Part shown: positions 1 through 6,838 of the stretch, one piece after another
Layout: each line of letters begins with the position of its first letter
How positions within the stretch are numbered: the first letter of the stretch is position 1
Assembly: GCA_029239935.1 (NCBI GenBank)
Contig: JARBTY010000066.1
Location: forward strand, 1-13,097
DNA from: Clostridia bacterium
GTDB taxonomy: Bacteria; Bacillota_A; Clostridia; Lachnospirales; Cellulosilyticaceae
DNA: 13,097 nt
Direction of reading: 5' to 3'
Position numbers and translations under genes: made by a program
Notes under the pieces: model-generated
The model's database searches: none
Told to the model about the DNA's origin: nothing
What the model saw: only the letters and a program-made list of their open reading frames with translations

Positions 1-896
1 TCCTCTGCCTTCATTCTACTTTTTACAAGTTTGATAAGTTCTAAAGCAGCGGGAGATAAATATTTATTTTTATTATAAATAAGACTATAGGGATACACCA
101 GTTGTTTCCCCTTTAGTCTTATTTCTCTTATAAGCCCAATATTAAGCTCCAGCGCAATAGCTGCCAAGGGAATAAGGGATACCCCCAGATTTGCTATAAC
201 CGCTTGTTTGATGGCATCTATATGTCCAAGATTCATCGTAATCTTTTTTGTGGAAAGATTGAATTCGTCTATAAAAGCCTTGACCGTGCGATAAAGCTGC
301 GAATTGTTTTCATGAACAATAAACTGCATAGACTGAAGTTCCATAATGTCTACATACTTCTTTTTGGCATAGGTGCATTCCGTAGAAGCTGCAATAATCA
401 ATCTGTCCTCCATCAGTCTTTCAGCGTAAACACAGCTATTATAGCTCATATCCCCCCCATTTACTGCAAAATCCAATGCGCCTTCTTCTATAAGTCTAGC
501 GATTTCATCGGTACTGGCTATATGTAAATTAATTTTCACATAAGGGTATTCTTTTTTAAATATGCCGATTATATGAGGTAGAATATAGGCCCCCGGCGTG
601 TTACTTCCTCCTATGCTGATACTACCACCTATATACGCTCTTTTATTAATTAGTATTCCCTCTGCTTCTTCTACCAATCCCAATATCTTTTGTGTATAAG
701 TAAAGAGAATCTGGCCATTTTCATTTAATACTACTTTATTACCTACCTTATCAAAAAGCTTAAGGTTCAGCTCTTCCTCTAATTTCTTAATTTGAATAGA
801 TAATGCCGGTTGGCTAATATGTAATAGCTCTGAAGCTTTCGTATAACTCTGATACATGGCAACACTGTTAAATAATTTCAGATAGTGCAGTTCCAC
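1..896 (-). CDS. LysR-family transcriptional regulator (3' end cut by window edge)
   Basis: This is a DNA-binding regulator that probably controls the divergent decarboxylase-subunit operon at 1097-2587. I read it by translating the minus strand from a GTG at 896, which follows AAAGGGG with an 8-base spacing; the frame stays open for 298 codons to position 1. The winged helix-turn-helix covers about residues 15-50 (AS-LLHISQPALSIQIKKLE, then LFDKV), the classic LysR N-terminus. The effector domain begins near residue 90 with GGSNTPGAYILP and later has DFAVNGG and a region with NLGVSLIP. LysR proteins are usually 290-310 residues, so only a few C-terminal residues should lie outside the window. 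The family assignment is firm; the ligand is unknown, but by position it may be the carboxylate handled by the neighbouring membrane protein. Confidence 0.93.
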   Translation of the reverse strand, partial: MELHYLKLFNSVAMYQSYTKASELLHISQPALSIQIKKLEEELNLKLFDKVGNKVVLNENGQILFTYTQKILGLVEEAEGILINKRAYIGGSISIGGSNTPGAYILPHIIGIFKKEYPYVKINLHIASTDEIARLIEEGALDFAVNGGDMSYNSCVYAERLMEDRLIIAASTECTYAKKKYVDIMELQSMQFIVHENNSQLYRTVKAFIDEFNLSTKKITMNLGHIDAIKQAVIANLGVSLIPLAAIALELNIGLIREIRLKGKQLVYPYSLIYNKNKYLSPAALELIKLVKSRMKAE

Positions 897-977
897 TGCT
901 TTCGCCCCTTTTAAATGTCTTTTCTAGGATATCTTATCATATCTGTTGCTTAAATAATCCATCGTTTCTAAAAAAAT

Positions 978-998
978 AGTATATATGTTATATATACT
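978..998. promoter_or_regulatory. Candidate LysR recognition site, perfect 9-bp dyad
   Basis: The arms AGTATATAT and ATATATACT are perfect reverse complements around a GTT centre (978-986, 990-998). The centre at 988 is about 65 bp before the predicted start of the plus-strand operon (+1 near 1053), the usual place for the high-affinity LysR site. It contains a T-N11-A-compatible dyad and lies between the two divergent genes. The surroundings are very AT-rich, so some self-complementarity is expected by chance; the length and position raise the likelihood. Confidence 0.55.
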
Positions 999-1016
999 TA
1001 TCTTTCATATTATATA

Positions 1017-1046
1017 TTAGCATTATATAAAACTTCTTCCTATAAT
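1017..1046 (+). promoter_or_regulatory. Predicted promoter of the small-ORF/oadB-like operon
   Basis: A perfect -10 hexamer TATAAT lies at 1041-1046. The best -35 is TTAGCA at 1017-1022 with an 18-bp spacer, only 4 of 6 to consensus. A weak -35 with an upstream dyad fits an activator-dependent promoter. The predicted leader runs about 45 bases to the first start codon. Confidence 0.5.
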
Positions 1047-1096
1047 GAAAGAGACTTAAAAATCGTTTAAAATTTATCAACTAGGAGGAATGATTT

Positions 1097-1198
1097 ATGA
1101 ACATCCATTTTTCAATGTTTCAACTGCTATTGGGCGTATTTACTTTTATTGCTGCAGCCTATATTTATGTTAAAAATATCAGAAACGAACTGAGCTAA
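1097..1198 (+). CDS. 33-aa single-span membrane protein, first gene of the oadB-like operon
   Basis: This is a micro-protein of unknown function. The ATG at 1097 follows GGAGG by 8 bases. The product has one hydrophobic stretch, about residues 7-24 (FQLLLGVFTFIAAAYIYV), then a short basic/polar tail (KNIRNELS), so it should insert once in the membrane with a cytoplasmic C-terminus. Its stop codon runs straight into the ribosome binding site of the next gene (TAAGGAGG), which suggests coupled translation. I infer that it is an accessory subunit of the sodium-pump membrane protein downstream, in the manner of small OadG-related subunits; the sequence is too short to prove homology. An alternative ATG at 1090 in another frame sits one base after the Shine-Dalgarno and is unlikely. 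Confidence 0.7.
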   Translation: MNIHFSMFQLLLGVFTFIAAAYIYVKNIRNELS

Positions 1199-1209
1199 GG
1201 AGGCTTACG

Positions 1210-1356
1210 ATGTCTTATTCACTTTTAATACCACTAGAAGTATTTGGTCTTGGTTTTGTCATCTCACTTGGTATGGCATTGTTAATCAAAGTTATGCTTT
1301 TTACAATTAGAAAATTTTCTAATGAAGCTGCTAAAGATCCAAGTGAAACCCATTAA
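1210..1356 (+). CDS. 48-aa membrane protein, candidate OadG-like (gamma) subunit
   Basis: The ATG at 1210 follows AAGGAGG with a 6-base gap, the Shine-Dalgarno overlapping the stop of the 33-aa gene. The protein has one membrane span, about residues 9-32 (LEVFGLGFVISLGMALLIKV), followed by a basic and then acidic hydrophilic tail (TIRKFSNEAAKDPSETH). The Gly-rich single N-terminal span before a polar tail is the plan of the gamma subunit (OadG) of sodium-translocating decarboxylases, which anchors and stabilises the alpha-beta complex. Typical OadG proteins are about 80 residues or more with a longer Pro-rich or His-containing tail; this one lacks it. The next gene starts 25 bp downstream and encodes the beta-type subunit, which supports the assignment. 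The OadG call is inference. Confidence 0.72.
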   Translation: MSYSLLIPLEVFGLGFVISLGMALLIKVMLFTIRKFSNEAAKDPSETH

Positions 1357-1381
1357 ATTTATATAAGCGTTAGGAGAATTT

Positions 1382-2587
1382 ATGAATATACTGGATATTT
1401 TTCAAGGCATTTCTACTTTATTTATCCAAGAACCTAAAATTGCTATTTTCCGGCTTGCTCTTGTTGTATTAGGCATACTTCTAGTCTATATGGGCACCAA
1501 GGGTACACTAGAGCCCCTTATTATGATTCCTATGGGGTTTGGTATGTCAGCAGTCAACGCAGGCGTTCTTTTCTTAACTTCTAATACTACAGGCACTATT
1601 TTTATAGATCCGATGCTCAGTGATACTGATGCTTTAATGAGCATGCTTCAAATAGATTTTTTGCAGCCTATTTATACCTTTATGTTTAGTAATGGTCTAA
1701 TAGCTTGTATTGTTTTTATGGGAATAGGTGTTATAACCGATATTGGTTTTTTACTTAGATATCCTTTTACAAGTATGTTGATTGCTATGTTTGCAGAACT
1801 CGGAACTGTTTTAACCTTCCCAATTGCAACAGCTATGGGCCTCAATTACGGCGAAGCTGCGGCAGTCTCTTTAATAGGCGGAGCTGACGGGCCAATGGTA
1901 CTTTATGCCTCTCTAATGCTTGCTAAAGACTTATTTGTACCTATTACTATAGTGGCCTATCTTTACCTCAGCTTGACTTATGGCGGTTATCCTTACCTAA
2001 TAAGACTGCTTATCCCCAAGCATTTAAGAGCTGCTACAGTAAAAACCAGTAACTTTCATAATATCTCTTCAAAGGAAAAACTGATTTTTGCAGTCATTGC
2101 TAATACAGTTTTATGTTTCTTGTTCCCAGTAGCAGCTCCTCTCTTTTTAAGCTTTTTTATAGGAATTGCTGTAAGGGAATCCGGATTAGATAAATATGCC
2201 AAACTAATTGAACAGGGTTTCTTATATACAGGTACTTTCTTTTTAGGACTTATGCTCGGTGTTCTTTGTGAAGCAAGCACTATTTTAAACCCTAAAGTTT
2301 TAATACTGTTGCTATTAGGTATGCTTTCACTGCTTATCTCTGGTATTGGTGGTATTCTTGGCGGTTATATCGTTTACCTTTCAAACAGAAAAAATTTCAA
2401 CCCCGTCATAGGTATAGCAGGTGTTTCTTGTATTCCTACAACCGCCAAGGTGGCTCAAAAAGAAGTACATAAAGCCAATAAATACAGTTATGTTCTGCAA
2501 TATGCAATGGGCGCTAACATCTGTGGAGTTATCACAACGGCTATCCTCACAGGTATTTACGTAACGCTCATTCCTTTAATTCCTTAA
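1382..2587 (+). CDS. Sodium ion-translocating decarboxylase beta subunit family (OadB/GcdB/MmdB-like)
   Basis: In the classical enzymes this integral membrane subunit decarboxylates carboxybiotin and exports two sodium ions. The 401-aa length and about ten hydrophobic segments fit the family. Compared with Klebsiella OadB, the key residues are kept: Asp169 in GGADGP (matches Asp203), Tyr195 26 residues later (matches Tyr229), and Asn340, Gly344 and Ser349 in NPVIGIAGVS (match Asn373, Gly377, Ser382). The conserved basic residue 16 positions after that Asn is Lys356 rather than Arg. GGADGP is followed by Met instead of the usual Thr. The ATG follows AGGAG by 7 bases. The gene ends an operon with two tiny membrane proteins, and no alpha (carboxyltransferase/biotin) subunit lies within the window on either side, so it either works with a partner encoded elsewhere or has become a sodium-coupled carrier. 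Family assignment is firm; the substrate is unknown. Confidence 0.93.
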   Translation: MNILDIFQGISTLFIQEPKIAIFRLALVVLGILLVYMGTKGTLEPLIMIPMGFGMSAVNAGVLFLTSNTTGTIFIDPMLSDTDALMSMLQIDFLQPIYTFMFSNGLIACIVFMGIGVITDIGFLLRYPFTSMLIAMFAELGTVLTFPIATAMGLNYGEAAAVSLIGGADGPMVLYASLMLAKDLFVPITIVAYLYLSLTYGGYPYLIRLLIPKHLRAATVKTSNFHNISSKEKLIFAVIANTVLCFLFPVAAPLFLSFFIGIAVRESGLDKYAKLIEQGFLYTGTFFLGLMLGVLCEASTILNPKVLILLLLGMLSLLISGIGGILGGYIVYLSNRKNFNPVIGIAGVSCIPTTAKVAQKEVHKANKYSYVLQYAMGANICGVITTAILTGIYVTLIPLIP

Positions 2588-2597
2588 GCCGCTACCT

Positions 2598-2641
2598 ATA
2601 TCCTACAAATCCTAGCATAATAGGGTTTTAGGATATTTTTT
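2598..2641 (+). terminator. Intrinsic terminator after the oadB-like gene
   Basis: ATATCCTA (2598-2605) pairs with TAGGATAT (2629-2636), and the stem continues with a bulge and one G-T pair through AAATCCTA/TAGGGTTT. A T-run (TTTTTTCT) follows at 2636. It lies between convergent genes and has no U-tract on the other strand, so it serves the plus-strand operon only. Confidence 0.8.
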
Positions 2642-2655
2642 CTAAAGACCCTTTT

Positions 2656-4572
2656 TCATCCATTTGATTTCCTCGCTTTCTCTAATCCATATTTCCTGAT
2701 ACGCTTTAAGGCCTTCTTCGAACCTCTTTGTATATCCTTTTCTAATTTTCTTTCTCCATAGTTGGTAAAAATCACCTCCAGATCATAATCCTCTGGATAA
2801 AGGTCTTTGGCTTTTATTTCCAGCTTGAGCTGTCTTTCATTGACCTCTATTACTGTTTTATTATAAAAGACTTTTATCTTATTAAATTTATCTTTTGGCT
2901 CATAAACAATGCCGCTTTTCCCATACTCCGTTAAATAGACTTTATCACCTCGCTCTAGACTTTCCCCATGCTTTTCAGCCACTGCATCAATAGATTGAGG
3001 TAGTCTGACTTTTGTCTGATTAACATGTTCTAGATTGTATGCCTTGTCTGATAAATACGCCTTGGCCCGCCTGAGTACATTTTCCTGTATGCCCATTCGT
3101 TTTGAAATCCAGAGAGCATTGCTCTCCCCTGCTTTACCTGTGATTAGCTTATAAAGCGGTTCCAATGTATCGCTGTCAAACTGCATGGCAGCGTTTTCAA
3201 AATCCGGATGACTGGCTGAAAAGTTTTTAATCTCTCCATAATGAGTGGTTGCTAAAGTAATAGCCCCTTTTTGGTAGACTTCTTCCAAGATGGCTATGGC
3301 TAAAGCTGCCCCTTCATTTGGCTCCGTACCGCTGCCTATCTCATCAAACAAAAGTAAAGTGGATTTATTGGTTTGATTGATAACAGCTGCCAAGTTTTTG
3401 ACATGGGATGAAAAGGTGCTTAAGGCATTTTCTAAGCTCTGATCATCTCCAATATCCACAAAAATGCGTTCAAACACAGAAAGCTCTGTGCCTTCTTCCG
3501 CAGGCACGTGGAGCCCTGACTGCATGGCTAATGTCAAGAGCCCTATGGTTTTTAGTACAATTGTTTTGCCGCCTGCATTAGGACCTGTGATAATAAGGGA
3601 TCTAAAGTCTTTACCTATCATAAAATCCAGAGGGACCACTGTGCCTTTAAGCAAAGGATGCCGACCTCCTTTTACCATGATTTTGCCATAATCATTAACT
3701 CTAGGTAGTGTGCCGTCTATGGTCTTGCTATATTTGGCCTTGGCAAAAATCATATCATATTCACCCATAATCTCAATATTTCTCTTGATGACAGCTGCAT
3801 GTTCTAATATAAAACCAGTTAAATAAGTCAACACTTTATATTCTTCTATTGCTTCTTCTGATTTTAAAGCCAAAAGCTCCTGGGTGTGCTTGCTAACTGT
3901 ACTAGGTTCAATAAAAACGGTTGTTCCCTTCGGTGAAATCTCCACCACTGTCCCTGCCACTTGATTTTTATAGGCTGCTTTAATAGGTACAGTGAGTCTA
4001 TCCTGCCTTTTACTGATGAAAAATTCCTGAATATATTGCTTGTTTTGACTGCTCTTAAGAAACTTATCTAACTTGTCTTGTATTTTGTCTTCTGCCAGAG
4101 CAATATGTCTGCGTATCTTTTTGAGTTCACTGCTTGCCTGATCATCTACCCTATTGTTACGAATAGACCTTTCTATTTCTCCTTCTAATGCCTTTAATTC
4201 CTCTATACCCTGACTATAGCTTTGAAGTGTAGGCGCATAAGCTATCTTATCTTTCATATAAGTTTTGATCTTACTGCAGCCTCTTAAAAATGCTCCTGTA
4301 TGGCCTAAAAACTCTGCTTCAAGTATGACTCCCTTTTCTGCCCGCTCTATAATGTCTTCTATATTCATAATCCCTTGTAGGGGAACAGTGCCTGAATAGT
4401 CAATCAGTGCCCTGCCTTCGGCAGTTTCCTTAAGCCTCTTTTCAACAACTGTCTTATGAGCGCTTGGCATCATTCGATCGATTAGCCTTTTTCCTAAACT
4501 GCTTACGCAGTACTCTCTTACATTATTTTTTAACTCATTGTATTGTAACTTTTCTAAAGTTTGAGTATTCAT
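2656..4572 (-). CDS. MutS2-family ATPase lacking the Smr domain
   Basis: The 638-aa protein has the MutS2 layout: core/lever region to about residue 310 (including YIQEFFISKRQDR and GTTVFIEP), then the ABC-type ATPase with Walker A TGPNAGGKT (329-337), signature STFSSH (385-390), Walker B LLLFDEIGSGTEP (Asp410-Glu411) and the His switch ATTHYGE (His444). Bacterial MutS2 is normally about 780 residues and ends in a long coiled coil, a KOW-like domain and an Smr nuclease domain. Here the coil after residue 505 is very short, a KOW-like segment follows at about 540-585 (RGDKVYLTEYGKSGIV), and the end is a highly basic tail (about 605-638) with no Smr motif. It should therefore bind nucleic acid or branched structures, or act on ribosomes, without cutting. 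The ATG follows AAAAGGAG by about 10 bases. The frame is intact, so this looks like a real short paralogue rather than a truncation; similar short forms occur in clostridia, as I recall. Confidence 0.9.
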   Translation of the reverse strand: MNTQTLEKLQYNELKNNVREYCVSSLGKRLIDRMMPSAHKTVVEKRLKETAEGRALIDYSGTVPLQGIMNIEDIIERAEKGVILEAEFLGHTGAFLRGCSKIKTYMKDKIAYAPTLQSYSQGIEELKALEGEIERSIRNNRVDDQASSELKKIRRHIALAEDKIQDKLDKFLKSSQNKQYIQEFFISKRQDRLTVPIKAAYKNQVAGTVVEISPKGTTVFIEPSTVSKHTQELLALKSEEAIEEYKVLTYLTGFILEHAAVIKRNIEIMGEYDMIFAKAKYSKTIDGTLPRVNDYGKIMVKGGRHPLLKGTVVPLDFMIGKDFRSLIITGPNAGGKTIVLKTIGLLTLAMQSGLHVPAEEGTELSVFERIFVDIGDDQSLENALSTFSSHVKNLAAVINQTNKSTLLLFDEIGSGTEPNEGAALAIAILEEVYQKGAITLATTHYGEIKNFSASHPDFENAAMQFDSDTLEPLYKLITGKAGESNALWISKRMGIQENVLRRAKAYLSDKAYNLEHVNQTKVRLPQSIDAVAEKHGESLERGDKVYLTEYGKSGIVYEPKDKFNKIKVFYNKTVIEVNERQLKLEIKAKDLYPEDYDLEVIFTNYGERKLEKDIQRGSKKALKRIRKYGLEKARKSNG

Positions 4573-4607
4573 AGTCGTAACAGCTCCTTTTCTTACCGAT
4601 TCTTATC

Positions 4608-4613
4608 ATTATA
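4608..4613 (-). promoter_or_regulatory. Possible -10 element of the MutS2-like gene
   Basis: TATAAT is present on the minus strand 36 bp before the start codon. No good -35 is found 16-18 bp upstream (best TGTATC), so this promoter would be weak, or the gene may depend on read-through from the promoter at 4916-4944. Confidence 0.35.
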
Positions 4614-4680
4614 TTTCCATCTATCTTAAAGATACAGAGCCTAATAGGCAGATAGATTGTTTAGGACGTTTTTAGACGCC

Positions 4681-4708
4681 AAAAAAGCTGCGTACAATCG
4701 ACGCAGCT
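4681..4708 (-). terminator. Strong intrinsic terminator upstream of the MutS2-like gene
   Basis: On the minus strand AGCTGCGT, a 7-base loop and ACGCAGCT form a perfect 8-bp stem, followed directly by TTTTTT. It stands about 110 bp before the MutS2-like start codon and about 205 bp after the predicted start of transcription at about 4909, so it closes the RNA unit described in the next entry. Confidence 0.85.
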
Positions 4709-4791
4709 CAACTAAACACAATTTGTATTCACATTTTGTGTGTTTTCTTTGCGGTTTTGTATCTTCATAGACTTGTAAACCAATCCATCAC

Positions 4792-4819
4792 AAATAAAGG
4801 GATATTTTCCCTTTTATTT
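4792..4819. repeat. Inverted repeat inside the candidate RNA
   Basis: AAATAAAGGGA and TCCCTTTTATTT are complementary apart from one bulged base, around a short TATTT loop. It lacks a clear U-tract on either strand, so it is more likely an RNA hairpin than an efficient terminator. Confidence 0.5.
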
Positions 4820-4915
4820 TACAGATCTTGTTTACACTATTAACTTAATCTATTGAGATACTACCCAGCTCATCAAACACCTCTTCTATTTTTACTATCT
4901 ACCTATTTAATGGGT

Positions 4916-4944
4916 ATTATATACCTTCTTAATCTGTGTGTCAA
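4916..4944 (-). promoter_or_regulatory. Full-consensus SigA-type promoter
   Basis: On the minus strand TTGACA (4939-4944), exactly 17 bp, then TATAAT (4916-4921). It is the only full match to both hexamers with optimal spacing that I found in the window. It lies 30 bp after the stop codon of the hydrolase gene and points at the terminator at 4681-4708, not directly at a coding gene. Confidence 0.8.
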
Positions 4945-4974
4945 ATACATTTAACATTCTATTATTTATCTGAT

Positions 4975-5760
4975 TTATAAATCCATACAGCCTACTACCC
5001 AAAAGTGATTACAGCTTTTATCAAAATCTATTATGAGTACACTAGGAGATACCCTGCTGAACCGATAAGCGTTTTGACGAGGCATGATAATCATACTTGT
5101 ACTTTGCGAAAAATCTATACTGCCGTCCAAACCTGTACGATTGCAAACAATAAGTGGTAGGCCCGTCTCTGTTGATCTTTCCTGCCATTCCTTTGTTACA
5201 TCCCATTCAACCTCGGGCCATGCCGTCCCTGCCAGAAGTATTTTCGCCCCCATCTTTTGGTTCTGATAAGCAACATCTTTATAGCAAAGATCTTCACCAA
5301 GTAAAAATCCTGCTGCAATGCCTTGTATTTCTTTTACAACTCCATAACTGCCACAAGATTCCCATGCCATATCCTTTGCAGTATTCACATGTATTTTTCT
5401 GTAGGTTCCCTGTATATACCCATGTTGATCTATATACACCAGCGCATTATATAGCCTCTGTGTTCTCAAATCTCTTTCTGGAAAACCTATCATAAGATTC
5501 ATATTATAGGTTCGTGCCACTTGTTTTAAATCACAAATAAATTCATTTGGAAAAACAGGAATGCTGTGAGCATCTATTGTATTAAAAAATGTATACCCAC
5601 TCTCTGCCAATTCTGGCCCCACAGCTAAATCGGCTTCATAACCAGCTGCAATGGCAAGTGCACTTCTTATTTGACTTCTATTAGAGGATACCTCTCCACC
5701 CTTTGGTGCAATATGGAGTAAAGCAATGCGTAGCCTATTATTTTTTTTAGTTTCCAACAT
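4975..5760 (-). CDS. Nitrilase-superfamily carbon-nitrogen hydrolase
   Basis: This is a cytoplasmic amidase/nitrilase-type enzyme that hydrolyses a C-N bond through a cysteine thioester. The Glu-Lys-Cys triad is visible: Glu50 in GPELAESGY, Lys122 in TYRKIHV and Cys159 in GEDLCYKD. The late segment CNRTGLDGSIDFSQS (206-220) followed by SMIIMP matches the superfamily pattern. The 261-aa length is typical for a single-domain member with no fused domain or signal peptide. The ATG at 5760 follows AAGGA by 7 bases, and an in-frame stop lies just upstream, so the start is fixed. It follows dapA by 99 bp with no clear terminator between, suggesting co-transcription. The substrate cannot be told; a small amide such as an omega-amide or carbamoyl compound is possible. 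Confidence 0.9.
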   Translation of the reverse strand: MLETKKNNRLRIALLHIAPKGGEVSSNRSQIRSALAIAAGYEADLAVGPELAESGYTFFNTIDAHSIPVFPNEFICDLKQVARTYNMNLMIGFPERDLRTQRLYNALVYIDQHGYIQGTYRKIHVNTAKDMAWESCGSYGVVKEIQGIAAGFLLGEDLCYKDVAYQNQKMGAKILLAGTAWPEVEWDVTKEWQERSTETGLPLIVCNRTGLDGSIDFSQSTSMIIMPRQNAYRFSRVSPSVLIIDFDKSCNHFWVVGCMDL

Positions 5761-5859
5761 CCATCATTCCTTATTTTTACAATACTGGTGTCCATCAAGG
5801 ATATACCGTTTTGTATATAATATGCTGGTAAACTGCCTTTGTATAATGCTTTATAAAGT

Positions 5860-6744
5860 TTAATCTATTAATTTATATCGCCTCAGTTCATCTTTTAGCA
5901 GCTTAAGATGTCCTTCCTCCATTTCCACAAGAGGCATACGGCATGAACCTATATTAAATCCCATCAGGTTTAAAGCTGCTTTTACAGGAATAGGACTGGT
6001 TTCTATAAATAATGCTTTGATTAAATCCAGTGTCTGAAGCTGAAGACTTAAACTCTCTTTGAGATCCCCTTCAAAAAACTTTTGGGTAATACTCTGCGTA
6101 TCTCTTGGTATGATGTTGGCCATAACTGAAATGACTCCCATCCCCCCCATACTTAAAAGCGGTAAAATATTTGCATCTTCCCCTGAATAAACAGCAAAGT
6201 CACTGCCACAAAGTTTTACAATCTCTCCTACCTGAGAAAACTGACATTCTTTAATCCCTACGATATTTTCAATCTCCGATAATGCTTTGACCGTTTGGGG
6301 AGAGATATTTAGATTGGTTCTCGCCGGTACATTGTAAAGAATCATTGGAATAGTAATGCTCTCTGCTATCATTCTAAAATGCTCATACAAACCTTTTTGT
6401 GTTGTCTTGTTATAATACGGCGTCACACACAATACCCCATCGCAAGCCACTTTCTGCGCAAATTGACTAAGTGCTATGGCATGCTGTGTATTGTTGCTGC
6501 CAGTCCCTGCAATAACTGGGATACGTTTATTCACTTTTTCTACTGTATATTGAATAGCCGCCTTTTGTTCCTCGCTGGACATGGTACTGGCTTCCCCTGT
6601 GGTACCACATACCACAATGGCAGCAGTTCCCTCTTCTATTTGAAATTCAATCAATTCACCTAATTTATCAAAATCAATGCCTTCTTTAGTAAAAGGAGTG
6701 ATAATCGCTACAGCTGATCCCTTAAAAATATTTTTTTTCATCAT
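5860..6744 (-). CDS. dapA: 4-hydroxy-tetrahydrodipicolinate synthase (DapA)
   Basis: It condenses pyruvate with aspartate semialdehyde, the first step of diaminopimelate and lysine synthesis, in the cytoplasm. All catalytic positions of E. coli DapA are present with a constant offset of +4: Thr48-Thr49 in GTTGE, Tyr111 in PYYNK, Tyr137 in YNVPARTN, Arg142 and the Schiff-base Lys165 in GIKE. The C-terminal SPIPVKAAL is typical of true DapA rather than of N-acetylneuraminate lyase. At the E. coli lysine-binding sites, His56 becomes Gln60 and Glu84 becomes His88, so feedback inhibition by lysine is probably weak, as in other Gram-positive enzymes (inference). Two ATGs open the gene; the second (6741) is 5 bases from GGAG and the first only 2, so translation may start at 6741. 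The hydrolase gene follows; an AraC regulator diverges 131 bp upstream. Confidence 0.95.
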   Translation of the reverse strand: MMKKNIFKGSAVAIITPFTKEGIDFDKLGELIEFQIEEGTAAIVVCGTTGEASTMSSEEQKAAIQYTVEKVNKRIPVIAGTGSNNTQHAIALSQFAQKVACDGVLCVTPYYNKTTQKGLYEHFRMIAESITIPMILYNVPARTNLNISPQTVKALSEIENIVGIKECQFSQVGEIVKLCGSDFAVYSGEDANILPLLSMGGMGVISVMANIIPRDTQSITQKFFEGDLKESLSLQLQTLDLIKALFIETSPIPVKAALNLMGFNIGSCRMPLVEMEEGHLKLLKDELRRYKLID

Positions 6745-6804
6745 TTCTCCTCTTTCTGATATTTCATTATCTACTATCAGTATATACTCATTTTTTGCTT
6801 ATAA

Positions 6805-6830
6805 TATTGCATATATTGTTTATTGTATTG
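6805..6830. promoter_or_regulatory. Four direct copies of TATTG between dapA and the AraC gene
   Basis: TATTG occurs at 6805, 6814, 6821 and 6826 on the plus strand, just upstream of the AraC-gene -10 and over its -35 region. Tandem direct half-sites are typical of AraC-family operators, so this could be where the regulator acts on itself and on dapA. AT-rich composition makes chance a serious alternative. Confidence 0.35.
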
Positions 6831-6838
6831 CAAAAGAT

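Larger units (their letters stand above)
4681..4909 (-). ncRNA. Candidate small RNA or attenuating leader, about 230 nt
   Basis: The 402-bp gap between the MutS2-like gene and the hydrolase gene has no convincing protein gene, yet contains a full-consensus promoter (4916-4944) and a strong terminator (4681-4708) in the same direction. The predicted RNA would fold a central hairpin with 11-bp arms and one bulge (4792-4802 with 4808-4819), a 7-bp stem (4714-4720 with 4739-4745) and the terminator. A copy of the terminator's 5' arm, TGAGCTGNGT, occurs early in the RNA (about 4866-4875) and could pair with the terminator's 3' arm, which hints at attenuation of the downstream gene. A 7-codon ORF (ATG at about 4874, sequence MSWVVSQ) follows a GAGGTG ribosome site. 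I recognise no T-box, 6S, SRP or known riboswitch motif. Confidence 0.5.

Noticed and set aside
204..527. A 107-codon plus-strand open frame
   Set aside because: It is antisense to the conserved LysR reading frame and has no ribosome binding site.
4621..4655. Nested small inverted repeats (CTATCT/AGATAG, GCC/GGC) before the MutS2-like gene
   Set aside because: The stems are short and compete with each other, and no U-tract follows, so no terminator or operator can be supported.
4709..4909. T-box, 6S RNA, SRP RNA or known riboswitch in the RNA unit
   Set aside because: I find no T-box core motif, no paired 5' and 3' ends as in 6S RNA and no recognisable aptamer sequence.
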